DNA from: Hypomesus transpacificus
Taxonomy: Eukaryota; Chordata; Actinopteri; Osmeriformes; Osmeridae
Length of the DNA stretch: 64,000 bases
Reading direction: 5' to 3'
Assembly: GCF_021917145.1 (NCBI RefSeq)
Contig: NC_061066.1
Coordinates: 1,116,001 to 1,180,000, forward strand
A program made the position numbers and the translations under genes. Positions 1 to 16,560 of the stretch are shown piece by piece. Under the pieces are notes generated by a model. It did no database searches. It was given only the letters and a program-made list of their open reading frames with translations, and was not told the origin of the DNA. Each line of letters starts with the position of its first letter. Positions within the stretch are counted from its first letter, which is position 1.

Positions 1-1240
1 TTAATAGCACTATCTCACCCCCGCACCCCCTGGCTCCCCCGTGCTATGAGGAGAGTAAGCTGGACAGGGAACAAAGCTTAGCACGAGATTACAGCAGGCT
101 CACACCAAAGCAAACAGTAGTAAATGATGTCGGTCGAGGCGTTTCACCTCACCTTACCCGGCAGCTCAGAACAGGCAGCCGCTCAGGGTGAACCTCACGT
201 GCGTTTAGACTTTCTCAGCACATTGAACGAACCCGTCTGAATGATGGCCTGGATGGCTTATCAATCTGTTCTCTCTCTCAGACACAGTAGCGGGCTCTTT
301 TTTTTTTAACGACGCAAAAGCAGCTTTCCCCAGATTGTTTTCAGCCCTAACCGAATCCCTGATCCATTTGCACAGACAATTACATCAATTACGGGTTTTA
401 ATCAGTGACCTGCCTGCTTTGGTACCAGACCGTCGTCACTGGTCATTTTCAGTGGTTCTCTGGAGGGCCTCGCCCGTAACTTCTTAATTTGTGCCAGCTG
501 TACCCACATGGTACCCAGCTGTGGGGAGGAAACTAATTAGACCTCAGCCCCCACACACACATATTCCCACCTTGATTGTGCTTCTCAAAAAGTTGTTTGA
601 TTAATAGTTATGTCTTGCACCTTTCCAGATTGCATATCCACAGAGATATAGGTTTGTCTTGGGCAGGCGAGGGTGGGTGGTGGATGACTCAATAACAACA
701 GACACCTACGAAAATAGTCATCGGTAAATGGAGTCAGGGGCCATGGAGACAGTACTGGTGGGATTTGAGATTCAGCAATCCCTGCCTGTGAAGACATCAT
801 CTCTGTTGTCTAGCAGTGGGTACAATGGTAAGTGGGTGTACAAACTAATTGCTTCTGCCTCTCTTCCTATAATTAAAAGCTGATCTCCCCCTGCGCCAAC
901 TGTTAGGGCACCCACGAAGCACTACCTCCGTTGAAAAACATACATGATTGTTTCCTCCCCAAATATTGCTGAAAGACAACAGGATGCAGTGCGATGCAGA
1001 TTGGACATGGCTCTCTCAGCGCTCCAGTGCTCTCGTGTAGAAAAGGGCCTCTGGATTTCTCCAACCGATTGCATTCATGAGGCGGATGCAGGGATAAGCT
1101 GGCTTGGTGATACAAGCATCCAATTGCTTTCTTTAATCCTTTGGCTGAGATTTGAGCTGCGTAGCTGTCAGCAGAGGACCCTCTGAAAGTAACCCCTTAT
1201 TTCCTTCCCCCTGATACTCCCACCCACGCACAACACAGAC
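1..1240. other. Gene-free stretch
   Basis: No coding exon, RNA gene or element recognised. Short open frames here have no family features. Base composition is mixed, with a T run at 299-308. Confidence 0.5.
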
Positions 1241-1243
1241 ATA

Positions 1244-1244
1244 G

Positions 1245-1303
<59 letters not shown>

Positions 1304-1310
1304 TCTCTCT

Positions 1311-1341
<31 letters not shown>
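1244..1341. repeat. (CT)n / poly-C microsatellite
   Basis: A nearly pure CT tract, interrupted by a C run at about 1311-1320. Confidence 0.95.
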
Positions 1342-1342
<1 letters not shown>

Positions 1343-1443
1343 ATACAATATATTTTAGCTTACATGTAATTCCACTTAAAAAGTCTGGATCACCTCTTCA
1401 ACTACACACTGCCCTCTGCTGGGAGGCCCCAAGTACTGCTATT

Positions 1444-1631
<188 letters not shown>

Positions 1632-1639
1632 GGTTGAGG

Positions 1640-2630
1640 AAAGCGACAGAGGGAGAGGACAGGGAGAGATGTATTATACAGTCATCACTTTAGCAGGTCC
1701 ATTCCCTTCCCAGTCCATCTCCCTTCCAGTTCAGTCTTAATCTGGCAACTATCTTTAAACAAATGCTTCTTTTCTGTCCATGCTACTCCAGACTCTAGGT
1801 GAGGACTGCTTATTCTTCTGGAGGTCCTCTCAGAGACAGTGATGGAGCACTTGCACTCCTTCTCCAAACAAACCTGAAGCAGACATATATTTCAGCACAG
1901 TGTTTACCTCCGCTCCACAGTGAGAGTGTCATTCAACTTTTTGAAGCGTGTTTCACAATTCCATTTTAGGACCACCAGTGAATTTGCTATCTGTTTCTGT
2001 GAGCTAGATGCACTGCTGTGCAGGTTCTGTGTGTCTCTAGTTCTAACTGAGACAGTCATGCTTTCAGGTCTTTTGGATGTTAAGGGATGGGATGGGTAGT
2101 TATGTATAGTGCAAACCACAAGCGGATTGGATAACCCTGATTTAGGACAGGACAGGACTCTTTCTCAAAATCCTTTACTCCTCTGGTATTGTCTTCACAG
2201 CCATTGGGTGTGAGGGTCATGTAACGTGTTTGAATGAACTTTGCTTCTCTCCTCTTCTCCATTCATGTATTGTGCTGAGTAGCCCTGCCCTCTGACCTCT
2301 GACCTCTCTCCCTTTACCCTAACCCTAACCCTAACCCCGTCAGAGCATACAAAAGTCCTCATTAAAAGAGGGTGAAACAACATGATCCAAGGCTAATATT
2401 GAGTAGGAAAGGGCAGGAGACATATTTGACACAATGCCTGGGTTTCTATAACAACTCTGAAGCTCTGAATGTCAAGCTAATATCAGGATTTAAAGATCGC
2501 CCACTAGTACAAGTGGACTTTCAATTTAATCCGACACCTATTTCCACTCTGTTAAAAAAAAAACTGAGTTTTTGAAAACTTCTTCTGATTAATGAACTTT
2601 GAACAGTTCCCCCTCCTCTGTGCAGAGGCT
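1640..2630. other. Gene-free stretch with a short telomere-like tract
   Basis: No gene recognised. At about 2315-2337 there are about three and a half TAACCC units, the vertebrate telomere motif; the tract is too short to be more than a chance or relic site. Confidence 0.5.
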
Positions 2631-2634
2631 TATG

Positions 2635-2635
<1 letters not shown>

Positions 2636-2668
<33 letters not shown>

Positions 2669-2850
2669 CTCCGTGTGTGTGTGCATTTGTGTGTGCAACC
2701 ACATGTATGTGTGGACAGAGTACGTGTTTGTGTGTGCATATGTATGAATGTGCTTCCACACGTGCGTGTTTGTGTAGGTTTGGGCATGCAGTCATGCCTG
2801 CGTGTGTGTGTTTGTCTGTACCACATGTGTGCGTGTGTGTGTGTGTGCCT
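2636..2850. repeat. (GT)n and degenerate TG-rich tract
   Basis: A pure GT run at 2636-2666 is followed by TG-rich sequence broken by CATGTATG-type interruptions. Confidence 0.9.
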
Positions 2851-5800
2851 AGCCAGGAAGAGCTCGACAGTGATGTGGGTTTTTAAGAGAGCAGTCACTG
2901 ATGAGCAGGCCATGTGCTGCACAGCCATGAGAGACCCAGCGCCTCGGGTCCTTCTGACGTCCGCTGCAAAGCCTGATGGGAATCCAATACCCATCAACGC
3001 TAGCTCATTTATTCCACAATAAAACCCGGTTTTATTTTTCCACTAGTGCTGTGTTCTAACTGCAACAAGATGTGGATGGTATCCTGTACCCTCCATCTTG
3101 GTTCTGTTTTCCTGAGTCTCTGAGTCTGAAGAAGGGAGGTTGCGGTCAATCTTTGTACAGATGTTTAACAGGAAAAGAGTCCACACTTTATTCATTGAAC
3201 ACACATTTCTTTGTTGTCAATTGAACGCTGACACTCTCAACACAACTGTACACGCAGACACACACACACACACACAATCACTTATCAGAAATCCTTTCAC
3301 CTGCGTCAAATTGCTCTTTAAAGATGGTTTACGAGAGAGAGAACACACTGTTTCCTTTCTGAAGGCAATGTCAAGGCACAGGAACAGCATAGCTGGTCAA
3401 AACCACCCTCATTTGTTATTCTCAGTATCTTCCTTCAGAAACACACTGCCTTTCCTCTAACAAGCATCTACAGTTACCTCCCTTCTATCCAAACCTGCTA
3501 TTATATACATTTACATCTCTATACATGTCTGAATCCGACCAGCTTTTGTTGTTTTTTGTGTGTTTTTTAAACCAAAACCCACATATTCTCTACTCTCCTG
3601 TGTGCAATTTGCAAGTAAATAGCTTGGCCCATTTTGCTGTGTTGATAAAACTCTCTCAGAGCAGAGGATGGAGGATAGGGGGTGAGCATTCCCGTGAGCT
3701 ACATTTCTGACACTGTGTTGCTGACTCTCTCTGGTTTTTCATTCTCGGAGGTTTAAGAGGGGAGTTTAGTGCCACCTGCTTCCAAACACAGGATGCGGAA
3801 GCAGCCCCTTGAGGGCATTGACTCTGCCCTTTCCACATGCCAGGAAGCATTAGGACTGGACATAGGAAAAACACGATGGAATTTCTCAGTATTTGATGTT
3901 GAGGTTATGCATTTGCCCTCTCCCTCAACTTCTGTCGCAGCAAAATGGGTCAACTGGACAAATGTGTCTTGGCATGGTCACTCGTCGCTTTTAAGAATAC
4001 ACTCCTCGACCCACAAATATAATAGAACCACACATTCCCGTTTCATCCGGAGCCCTCATGCAACCACACAGCTTGTGTAGAAAGTGTTTCCGGGTGTTGT
4101 TGACGATGCTATCGACAAAACGAGTGTCGATGCCCGTGTAAGCTGTCGTCTTGGCAATCTGACAGCGTTTCTTTTGGGTTGGCATTGCTGTGCAGCTCAC
4201 GAATCATTAGCCCAGTTGGCCCCTCAGGGAAGCCAGGGACCCACCAGGTCCTCTCCTCCAGGCTCCAGGGGGCTCTGGCCCTTGCAGAGCACAAAGCCCC
4301 CTGCTTCTCCAGAAGACAGAGGAACAGGAGCAGAGTATAAGTGGACATAATGGGCTGTTAAAATTTGAACCCCTATATCCCCCTCAAACCCACTGACCCC
4401 ACCCCACCCCGGCTCCCTGGCTCCCTGGCTCCCTGGCTCCCTTTGGCCTTGCTGGTGGTTCCCTCATCTGATGGGAGCCATGAGAAGCATGTGAAATGTT
4501 GCAGGGTAATACATCTATGTCCCTCAACTCCAGTACAAACCAAGGGCATGGCTGTGTGTTGTGGCTTTTGTTTATGGTCAGAGGAATTTGAACTATGTAA
4601 GAACAAGAAAGAAAACGTATAATGAGACTGCCCCTTCTCTGGTGTTTGTTTAGGTCTATCATCTCCTTATGGAACTGTGGACAGAATACTAATGGATGAG
4701 TAATGGCTCTCTCCCTCCCTCTTTCACACACACACACACAGGCACTTACACATACACACACACTGTTATTTTCCAATGTTCAGTCCTCTTCGCACCCTCT
4801 CTTGTTACCTCTCCATCTCCTTTACACAATGTATGATCCACCACCCTGTGGACACGACTCTGTTTACATCCAGAAGTTTCCATATGCTGCCTCCGAAACA
4901 CCCCAAACAGATATCTGAGACACAAACTACCCACTGCACTAACAACAAGGCAGAAATGATTTTAGAATGACTCCCTGGGGCATCAGTGAATACAGCCTCT
5001 CAGAACGTAATGATCCTGGACATTAATCCCACTGTGTGGGTGGACACCAAGCTGAAGACCAGGAGGGTGTCCATCTGATCTCCGCCCGTCCCTCACTGAC
5101 GTGGGACGTTTCTGAATCACATTCCCCCCCCCCCCCCCCTGGAGGGAAATAAGAACGTCCCACCGTGTTATCAGCCTTTGAAAGTCTGCTTTGAGCCAGA
5201 TTAAAAGGAGGCAAGATTTGACTATGGTAGGATTAGAGGTATATCTCAAGCATGGTGAGGGAATCTGTAAATCTGACTGTGGGGAGGGTTTAGTGGTGGA
5301 AAACTTGTTTCGAAGTGTAGCCATGACTTCTCCACGACCAGGCTCATGTTAGAGTCGTGAGCATAGTCGTGTTCACGTGGAACACCTCGACATTCCATAG
5401 GAGCGACAACTTGCGATTACACAATTATCCCGTTCAATCGGATCTCTAGTTGCCATTAGCCCCAGCCACGCTATTAGGGGGAGATTGGAATATAGACACT
5501 AAGTGCTGCAGTGCTGGCCATGGGTGCTCACGATCAATTAAACTTTCCATTCGACATCAATGGCTACATCAAAACACACATGGCCCACATGCGGCTGGGC
5601 TGTGGCAAAACAGACAGGAGCAGGCAGGCAATCACAAATCCCTTAACAACCACTCAGCTATGGGGTTTTAGTAGATTATGCTCTGATACTACAGGTCATA
5701 ATAGAGGAAGCTTTACGGAACAATCCAACTCATGTCCAGCCACTGACGATTGAAGAGTCTGCTGGTTAATAATACAGGTCTTTGTATCGATTGGTTCCAT

Positions 5801-7335
5801 CGATCTCAGCGCTTTGTCGCGTACATCACATTGTCTGTGTTCTCTCTGGAGCATTAGAATGTGTACGGTCATCACGTGATGTACATCAGAACTACTGTAC
5901 ATAGATGCTCTCCAATGTCTCTCTTCATCCTTCTCTTTCTCTTTCTATTATGCTCTTTCCATCTATGTATGTATGTGTCTATCTTACTGTCTTGTTTCAC
6001 TCATACACACACACTCTCACTTTCTCACTGTCTCCCCCCCCCCCCCCCTTTTCTCTCTCTCTCTCTGGTGAGTTGGTGCGTGTGAGACACGATCATCACT
6101 CAGTTCATTAGAGAGACACAAACAGTCCCAGGTCCCCCACAGTGTCCTAACAGCAACCAGCACACACAAACACACCGAGGCTGAACCCCCTGGAGACCAG
6201 TTCTAGAGAACACACGTACACCACTTCACACACAAACTCCCAGCTTTACCTACACACTCGCCAACAAGACACACGCACACACTCCCAGCCTCACACATAC
6301 ACTCCAACACACACACACACACATACCCTGCATCACACACTTCAACATACACACACACACTCTCAATGTTTATAACAGGTTTGTTTTTGTAATTTGTAAT
6401 TTCAAGTTCTTGTTCAAAGGTCTAATTGGAATTATCCTCAATGTAGAACTGCAGCGCCATCATATAATGTAATGACAACATAATACCGTTGGATTCACTT
6501 TACCAGTGTACCGACACACGACATAGCCCTCCCAACGGCCTAACCTTTGCCCTCATCCCCAGGGCTAGCCAATTGCAGGCCTGGGAGAGTGGGAGGCTAA
6601 TGAACACATTGATCGTGGTCTAGGCCCTCAGGGTATCATTAGCATCCAGAGGATCAAACAGAACGTCAAGCCAATAAGGCATCTGACATCAACCAGATAA
6701 TTAGATTCCCACAGATTGACCACTGCCACTAAAGAGGACCATTCCTTTGGCCTTCAAAAGGGTGTCAGAGTGGGAGTGAATTGGGATCAAAGGATGTGAT
6801 GCATGTGAGTGGTGTGTAAAGATGGACATACAAACATAACGGATGCACACACACACACTCATTCACACACACATGCACATCACACATGCACCCCCTCCGT
6901 GCTACCATAAACACTCTCTCTCACATACACATACACACACACACACACTAAGCATTCTTCCTATTCATCAAGAAAAGGCATTACCAGCCCCATCAATAGA
7001 GCTTTTTTCCAAAGAGAGTCCCTCTTGACAATAGGCTAACAGCACAAGAGAGACATTCTCCCACCACTGGCTTAGAGGATTTGTTTTGTTGGTTCTTGGA
7101 TTTCCTCTGTTTAGTCATAATGAGATAGCTCAATTATAAACCATACATTTCCAAGCTGGTACCAGCAAGCCGTCAGACCCAGTGGTACTGTCAAGTGGAC
7201 AGAAGCATCCAGTGCTCTCCATTCCAGCTTCAAGACAAACCTCTTCAGCAGGGTCAAAGCTCTTGGCCTGACCACCCGTCCTCCATTGCTGGAGAAGGAG
7301 GACCAGCCTTTTCCACTGAGCCCACTGAGTACTCG
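2851..7335. other. Gene-free stretch with scattered simple repeats
   Basis: No coding exon found on either strand. Contains CA tracts (3258-3274, 4728-4762, 6160-6360, 6846-6950), four copies of GGCTCCCT at 4411-4442, and C runs at 5125-5139 and 6034-6048. The 6400-6800 part is AT-rich non-repetitive sequence without recognisable features. Confidence 0.5.
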
Positions 7336-7435
7336 AGTGATAGCTATAGATGAACAGTGATAGCTATAGATGAACAGTGATAGCTATAGATGAACAGTGA
7401 TAGCTATAGATGAACAGTGATAGCTATAGATGAAC
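7336..7435. repeat. Five perfect 20-bp tandem copies
   Basis: The unit agtgatagctatagatgaac occurs five times with no mismatch. Each copy contains a GATA core on the plus strand and the palindrome tagcta. Confidence 0.97.
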
Positions 7436-8950
7436 AGTCTCTGCCAGGAGAGCCCATCCCCCCATGCCCCCCCCCATGCCCCCCCCCGATGCCCCCCATC
7501 ACCAGCCCCTATGGAGGCCTCCCAGACCCCATCAAGTCCCCCTCTGTTTCATCTGATGTGAGAGGTCAGTATGCACCTCACCATGCAGCCACTCAATGTT
7601 GGGATCTTTGTGCATGTTCTTATCCCCCAAAGCCCCATTACAACACATAAACACTCTCTCTCACCCACACACACATAAACTCACACACCACACACTCGCC
7701 CTATAGACCAGAATTGGATCCTTTGAGAGGGCTTCTAACCCCCCCCCCCCCCCCCCCCCCCCCCGTGAAGCAACGCTTTCTTAGGGCTTCTGACAGCCTG
7801 GGTGTTGTTGCTGGGTGTCTTCCATGGGGAGCAGTCACGTGAAAGCTTTTCTATAGACTCAAGGGAGATATACATTGGCTTTGTGCTCCGTTCTCCATCC
7901 CACCCAGTTCTGTACATTCCGGTAAAAACACGTGATTAAATGTGAGAGGCAGCTGTTCAGATGAGAGGACAGGACCGTGTGTGTACAATGTCTCTTGTGT
8001 GTTCCCAAAAGGCAAGAAGAAAGTGGAAGGCCAAGCTGGCCCACATGGGACTGGTTATGTGAGCTCTCCCCCTTTCCGTCTTTGGCCCGCGTCCAGGCAC
8101 ATCCACAATGAGCTTGACTTCCCTCTGACCAAAGCTGGTTTCCTCCCGCAAGCTCATCCTCGCCACATCGTTTTTTAATCTCCCGGAGCTTTCATTAGTA
8201 GCACACCATGTGTTGATTCTAAAGAAATGAGCTGGCCTTCTCATTGAGAGCTCCAATGGGGCGCCGGGTGCTTTTGTACACAGTAGGAATGCCACGGCGA
8301 GGCGAGAAACGGCCGGTGTCCGAGTGGGGTTTCTGCTCCAGGGGTTGGGAGAGCTATGGCAACGGCAGTGTAAGGTCCACTCCGACCTCATAGAGCTGGT
8401 ACAATGACGGCCCCCTCGGTTTGTCATTCAAGTCAGGTTTGACCCAAATTACAACATCCTGGGAAAGCTGGCCCTAACCTAGCACTGACACGCGTGAACA
8501 CACACATGCACGACCGCTGGAAAAAAACGTTCGAGAAATTGGCGTAAAGCTCGCAGACGACGGGGCTACATCGATGCTGAAGAAAGAGTTTAGTGTGAGT
8601 GGTGTTGTTTAATATAGAGACCCTTCGAGACATTCCTTTGATGTGAATATCACGGATGAGTCACACAGTCATTGTTTCTGATGTTTCAAACGTAACTTCT
8701 TTAAGTAAGTTCTCACATCTGCCTGAACGCATCATTGTGTAAACCTCCCCAAAAATGTCAAGATCTGTAATGTTCTGCTACATCTGCTAATCTAGTTTGC
8801 ATGTTGACTGAACAAAGTAGATGAACAGATCAAGCAACAGTAGGCATGCCAATCACAAACTGCTCCTGACTGGGGCACTAAAGCACAGACAGTGTGTTAG
8901 TCCCACTCATCAGCTGTGTTGAACAATATGAGGTCACCCCATCCAACCCT
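7436..8950. other. Gene-free stretch with poly-C tracts
   Basis: C-rich sequence at 7459-7500 and a 24-base C run at 7741-7764. The 8080-8420 part is non-repetitive and GC-balanced but has no exon I can support. Confidence 0.5.
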
Positions 8951-8956
8951 CTAGGT

Positions 8957-9140
8957 CCTAGCCCCTACATCCTAGCCCCAACATCCTAGCCCCTACATCC
9001 TAGCCCCTGAATCCTTGACCCAAAATCCTAGCCTCTATATCCTAGCCCCAACATCCTAGCCCCTGTACCTAGCCCCTACAACCATGTCTCTAAATCCTAG
9101 CCCCTGAATCCTTGACCCTAAATCCTAGCCCCTACATGCT
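8957..9140. repeat. Degenerate minisatellite, unit about 14-15 bp
   Basis: About twelve imperfect copies of cctagcccctacat, varying in the second half (ccaacat, cctgaat, ccaaaat). Confidence 0.9.
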
Positions 9141-9787
9141 GGCCTCAACATGAAGTTCCTCAGCTACTTCTTTTGTCAAAGAGGTGTGTAATTAATGAAC
9201 TGGATGTCTGCCCAGCTAACCAACACAAAGAGAACATGTAGAAAGTTGGATGCTATCAAGTACACATCAGTGGTTCCAAGATCTTATAAAGCATAGGCTG
9301 CATTCCCCCACGTAACGTCTGTTAGGATACATCTTTATCTACCCAAATAGCTGGGCCGGCATCGTTTTTACCCTCCAGACTGTCTCTGTCCGCGTTTGTC
9401 AGTGCTGAAATCCCCCTTCTTTCCTACGCCCAACTCAAACAATACAGGCCAAGCAAACAAAAAGTACTTACTTTGAATGGGAGGTCTGGTAGTTGTGTTT
9501 ATGCTTGCAATAGCTTCTCACTCTGTTCTCATCTAGTCCTTGTTCCTGTCACTCTCTTTCTCTCACTCTGTCTCTCTCAATATCCTTCTCTCTTGTCCCT
9601 GCACAAGGCTGGGCATACGATAGCTGGGTGTAGTTAGTTTGTGTGTAAGAGAATGATGTGTGTGTGTTTTCTCTCTTTTTTTTTGTAGCTGAGAGGGCGT
9701 GCTGAAAGCTTGGTTTCCTGACTCGTGATCAGCACTTCATTACCACAAGGTCACTCCAGGGACGGCCCACTTGGCAGGGGAGCAGCA
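9141..9787. other. Gene-free stretch
   Basis: Non-repetitive except for a CT-rich patch at 9545-9600. No gene seen. Confidence 0.45.
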
Positions 9788-12245
<2,458 letters not shown>

Positions 12246-12279
12246 GGCAGGCAGGCAGGCAGGCAGGCAGGCAGGCTGG

Positions 12280-12323
<44 letters not shown>

Positions 12324-12353
12324 CTGGCAGGCAGGCAGGCAGGCAGGCTGGCT
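12246..12353. repeat. (GGCA)n microsatellite
   Basis: About 26 GGCA units with three GGCT interruptions. Confidence 0.95.
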
Positions 12354-14440
12354 GGTCATCTTCAGAATCTTGTAGCATGGCTGCACCTTTCTGACTCACT
12401 TCTAATATAGACTAATATGAGGCCTCGTCTTTCACTCAGTGAACCATGATGCTCTCTACAATGCAATCAAATCCTCTGTTAAATTTATCCGCACAAATTG
12501 GCATATTTTAGTCCAGCAGTGAGACAAAGAGGAGAACAAATGAAATGAATGTGATTTAATGGTTTGAGCAAGACAAAGGGCCAGTCTGGTCAGATAATTT
12601 CTAGACTGGGTGGGGGTGGAAGGGGAGGGGGGGTCCTCAAGAAACATCTGGCAACAACTGGGCTTCTGAGAGGGACTTTCAAACCAATCAATACCAACAA
12701 GAGAGTGGTGTCAGTCTGTCTGTCTAGCCAATCAATACACATAAGAGTGATGTCAGCTTGTCCATCAATCGGTGTGTTTGTGTGTGGCGTTGTTGTGTTT
12801 CTGTACGTCTCAAACACATACTGTAAGTCACTCACCTTCTGCTCATCTGATCACTTTGTCACTCAAACTGTTTTCCAGTTTACAAACTGATGCCCAAGGA
12901 AGCTGCTCATGTTGATCAAGATCAAGCCGTCATCTGAACAATTCCGTCTCCAAAATCATTCTGTGTCTCTCATCAATTCAGCATGGAGTTATTAAAGAAA
13001 TCCTATTATGCCAATTTAATTTCACATGAAGCTCAGTTTCATGCATAAATCATGAATTCTTGGTTGAATATTAATATTCATGTCTCTGTGGCACTGCTCA
13101 TAAAAGTAAAGAGATTTTAACTCTGCATGATCATCCGTATCCTCATCTTCTCTTTTCTGAAACTCAGAGAACATTTTTAAATAATGTTCATTGTTCCATA
13201 CATAGCAAGTAAAACGTTTTATCTCCATATTTATTTTGCATTTTATAGTATTGTGTGTTCAAATATACAGCAGCATACATACAGTATACTCTCTCAGTAT
13301 GTGATCCAGTGGGAATTTAGTTATTGTATTGGTATTGTTCTTTGAATATCTAGTCTACCTTCAAAAGACAATGCCTAATAAGTGCATTATCTCCTTATAA
13401 AGTGAATACATCCTTCTGTGGACTGTCGGAGCATTCTGAGAGCTCCTGGAACAGAAACAGCACTCTCCGTCATCACTCTCCTCTCCCCCTCACCCCCCTT
13501 TTCTCCCCTGACCTCATCTCCTCTCAACATCTCCTCTCAAACCCCTTGGAAACTCTCCTCTTCCTCTCCTCTCCCCTCTTCTCCTGCCCTTGCTTCAAAC
13601 AAACCCAAGAGCTTCATCGGTATAGAGCAGAATTTCAGTCTACGAATGGATGGAGCGAGAAACTTAATTTAGCGCTGACAATTAATCTGCAGGAGCCAAA
13701 CACCCTGTCGTGGCCGGCGATGCGTGACAGCGTCGGCAAGGCAGCCCGTCGCGATCTGTCTCTCAGCCCGACAGCCTCGCCGGCCGCCAGCCGTTTATCC
13801 GCCCACATACGCCTCCCCAAAAAACTCATTAATCTTTAATGACTTCTTTCGGTGTTCCTGCTATGGCGTATATATGTTCCCATTAATAGGTTTCTCAACC
13901 TTATATTACATAGCAATTATAAACGTGAAAAATAATGTGTCATTTTTGCCTCAACTGAAATAGCTTTTTCTGAGGTAGGAAAGCTTTTTTGTAATATCAA
14001 GTGTGATATAAGTCTTTTCAGAGACCAGAGGTTTCCTTTACGTAAAATGAGATGAAACAGACACAACACAGCTGTTGGGAACACGAGTGAAGGTTGTCTG
14101 CTAACCTGGCAACCATGAATAACAGTGTAGGATAATGGTTCAGTAATAGGGAAAAGCCCTGAGGGAACCCTTCCTGTTGCTCTGTGTTTGATTGGTTCCT
14201 TCCCATTTGTTTCATTCATTCAATCCAAACCTTGAATTGGTGCTGTGAGCGTTCGAGAGAGAGGGTGATATGGCACCGTGACCAGTCATGGAACATTCCG
14301 GCACTGTAGAGGACCACTGAAAGACATCCCCAGCTTGCTGTCTAAGCACAAATCAGATCCCACACAAACTCACACACAGTCAGTCCTGGGCTAACTGGAA
14401 TTCCAAAATGGCTGGGAGGGAGGCAGTTGCTTGTAGGATG
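12354..14440. other. Gene-free stretch, partly AT-rich and unique
   Basis: 13000-13240 is AT-rich, non-repetitive and contains the palindrome GAATATTAATATTC (about 13064). 13640-13830 is GC-rich with no exon structure. Both read like candidate conserved non-coding sequence, but no comparison was possible. Confidence 0.3.
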
Positions 14441-14640
14441 CAAGGAGTTAGATGGCTGAGCGGTGAGGGAGTTGGGCTAGTAATCAGAGGGTTACCGGAT
14501 CGATTCCCCACCGTGCCAAATGACGTTGTATCCTTGGGCAAGGCACTTCACCCTACTTCCCTCGGGGGGAATGTCCCTGTACTTACTGTACGTCACTCTG
14601 GATAAAAGCGTCTGCTAAATGACTACATGTAAATGTAAAT
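14441..14640 (+). mobile_element. tRNA-derived SINE, teleost type
   Basis: The head carries a box A-like TGGCTGAGCGGTG (from about 14453) and a box B-like GGATCGATTCC (14497-14507). The body includes the phrase ccttgggcaaggcacttcac, common to many fish SINEs. The 3' part holds ctggataaaagcgtctgcta, the widely shared fish SINE/LINE tail, followed by short aatg/aaatg repeats. It is nearly full length. Confidence 0.85.
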
Positions 14641-16432
14641 GCTTGTGGTACAGTCCAGCACTCTGACCATGTTACTGGTTTGCAGCCCTTTATGAAGACA
14701 ATCAGATTTTAGATGGACATGGATATCTTTGTAACAACATATTTGTCCATCTTTTGATCCCTAAGACTTCAACAGTTGGATGGCATAGCAGTCAAAATTG
14801 ATTTGGAAAATGGATGACCCCGGCAGCCCGGATTTCGCCAGAGAAATGAGGAGCAGGTTGAGGCCTCACCGCTCCTTCTTCAGCCTCAGCCCTCCTGGTC
14901 ACACAGACAGTCAGAGAAATCTGGAGCGGACTGGTCAAAATGACCTCAGCACTCTCTCACTCTCTCTCTCCCTCTATCGCTGCTGCCTGTGTCACTTGCT
15001 CAACTCTCTCTTGTTCCCTTCCTCCCCTTCCTCCATCTCTCTCGGTCTGCATCTTCCTCTCCTTCTACCTCACTCCTACAGGTGCACGGAGACTGCTGAG
15101 GGGTTTTGATTGGCACAGTGGCCCAAGCCCTCATTTTCTCAACGCCGCGGCTTCTCTCTGAATCAACAGAGCGTGTAAACACATCAGCTTAGTGGGAGCC
15201 GCCTTGGCCCTTTTGCAGGTGCTTACTGTCAATCCACACAGCAGCAAAAGTAAATACAAATCTACACCGAGCATCTAGTCCCAGCTGATCTATAGTCTTA
15301 CTACTCCTTAACCAGCCGCTGTAAGCAATCACAGACACAAACATTGCTGCTGTGTTAATGAGCCACACTGCATCAATAGCAGGGATGGAGTTTAGACAAG
15401 TGTAGTTTGTTTGTATTAAATACAGCATGCAGCTCACTGATTCCTGTGAGAAAAGCTCTCTAAGTTCAGTACAGCTAGTGGGAGGATATGAGTTATAAAA
15501 TGACTGAGACCATCCGGCAGGGGTGATGTAATCCCTAATCTAACAGGATTGCCCCCCGTATAATCCCACCCTAATCCACTGTAATTATGGACAATGAAAA
15601 GTGATCTCTCTTTAAACATGGATTTAAACTTTGATCACAATGTTCAGAGCTCATTTCGGCGAACATGCATTATTAATGAAACTGTGTTTCCCACCCCTAA
15701 ATGTGAATATGTCTGGTGGAATAGAAGTGAATTCCTCCCCATGGCAATAAGGAGGACGACATTCCAGATGATGAAGAGACAGAAAGAGAAGAGGATCCGT
15801 TATTGTACAGTGTAACTTCATGAGAGAAGAATATTTGAACCTAATCCTTTATTTGATGAGAACTGAGAGAGTACAACTATGTAGTTTGCTCACTTAATTT
15901 CTTCCCAAAGTTTTTTCAGTGCCCAATGAAAATCAAGTGTAAGTCGAGCACGCCATGAGAGTATAAGCGTGATCGGTCATTTCTTTCAGAGGGACGCAAT
16001 TTGGAAAGACCTACTGCCGAACTCTTACATGTATTGGGGAGGTACGGGTCACATTAAAAGCAGACATGACAAACGTAACAAAAGTGTGTGAGTGTGTGTG
16101 TGTGTGTGCCTACGCATGTACACATGTATGCATGTGTGTGATATTATTTGAATGTGTGGGTGTGTGTTTGTGGGGGTTCATTCAAGGCAACCAGTGTGTG
16201 TATCTTCAACCACATTGGAGTGTGTATTAGAGTCTGTTGGCATACTGATGACTGTCTGTCTGGACCCAGGAGCTGCTTGGCTTCCTCTAATGAGGGGAAG
16301 AATGACCATGCTGACCTTTCCACCCGGCACCACTCCGTCAGGAACCTGGCCGGACTGCAAAACAAACAGCCCACCACCAGCCAGCCTGCTAAGGAGGGAG
16401 AACAAGACTGTGAAAAAGAGCACATGGGATAC
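14641..16432. other. Gene-free stretch
   Basis: A CT-rich part lies at 14945-15065 and GT tracts at 16090-16145. 15590-15810 is unique AT-rich sequence without an exon. No gene recognised. Confidence 0.45.

Positions 16433-16560
<128 letters not shown>

Noticed and set aside
2315-2337. Interstitial telomere
   Set aside because: Only about three and a half TAACCC units; too short to claim a fusion or telomere relic. A second hit near 41412 is shorter still.
7336-7435. CRISPR-like direct repeats
   Set aside because: The copies are contiguous without spacers, and the genome is vertebrate.
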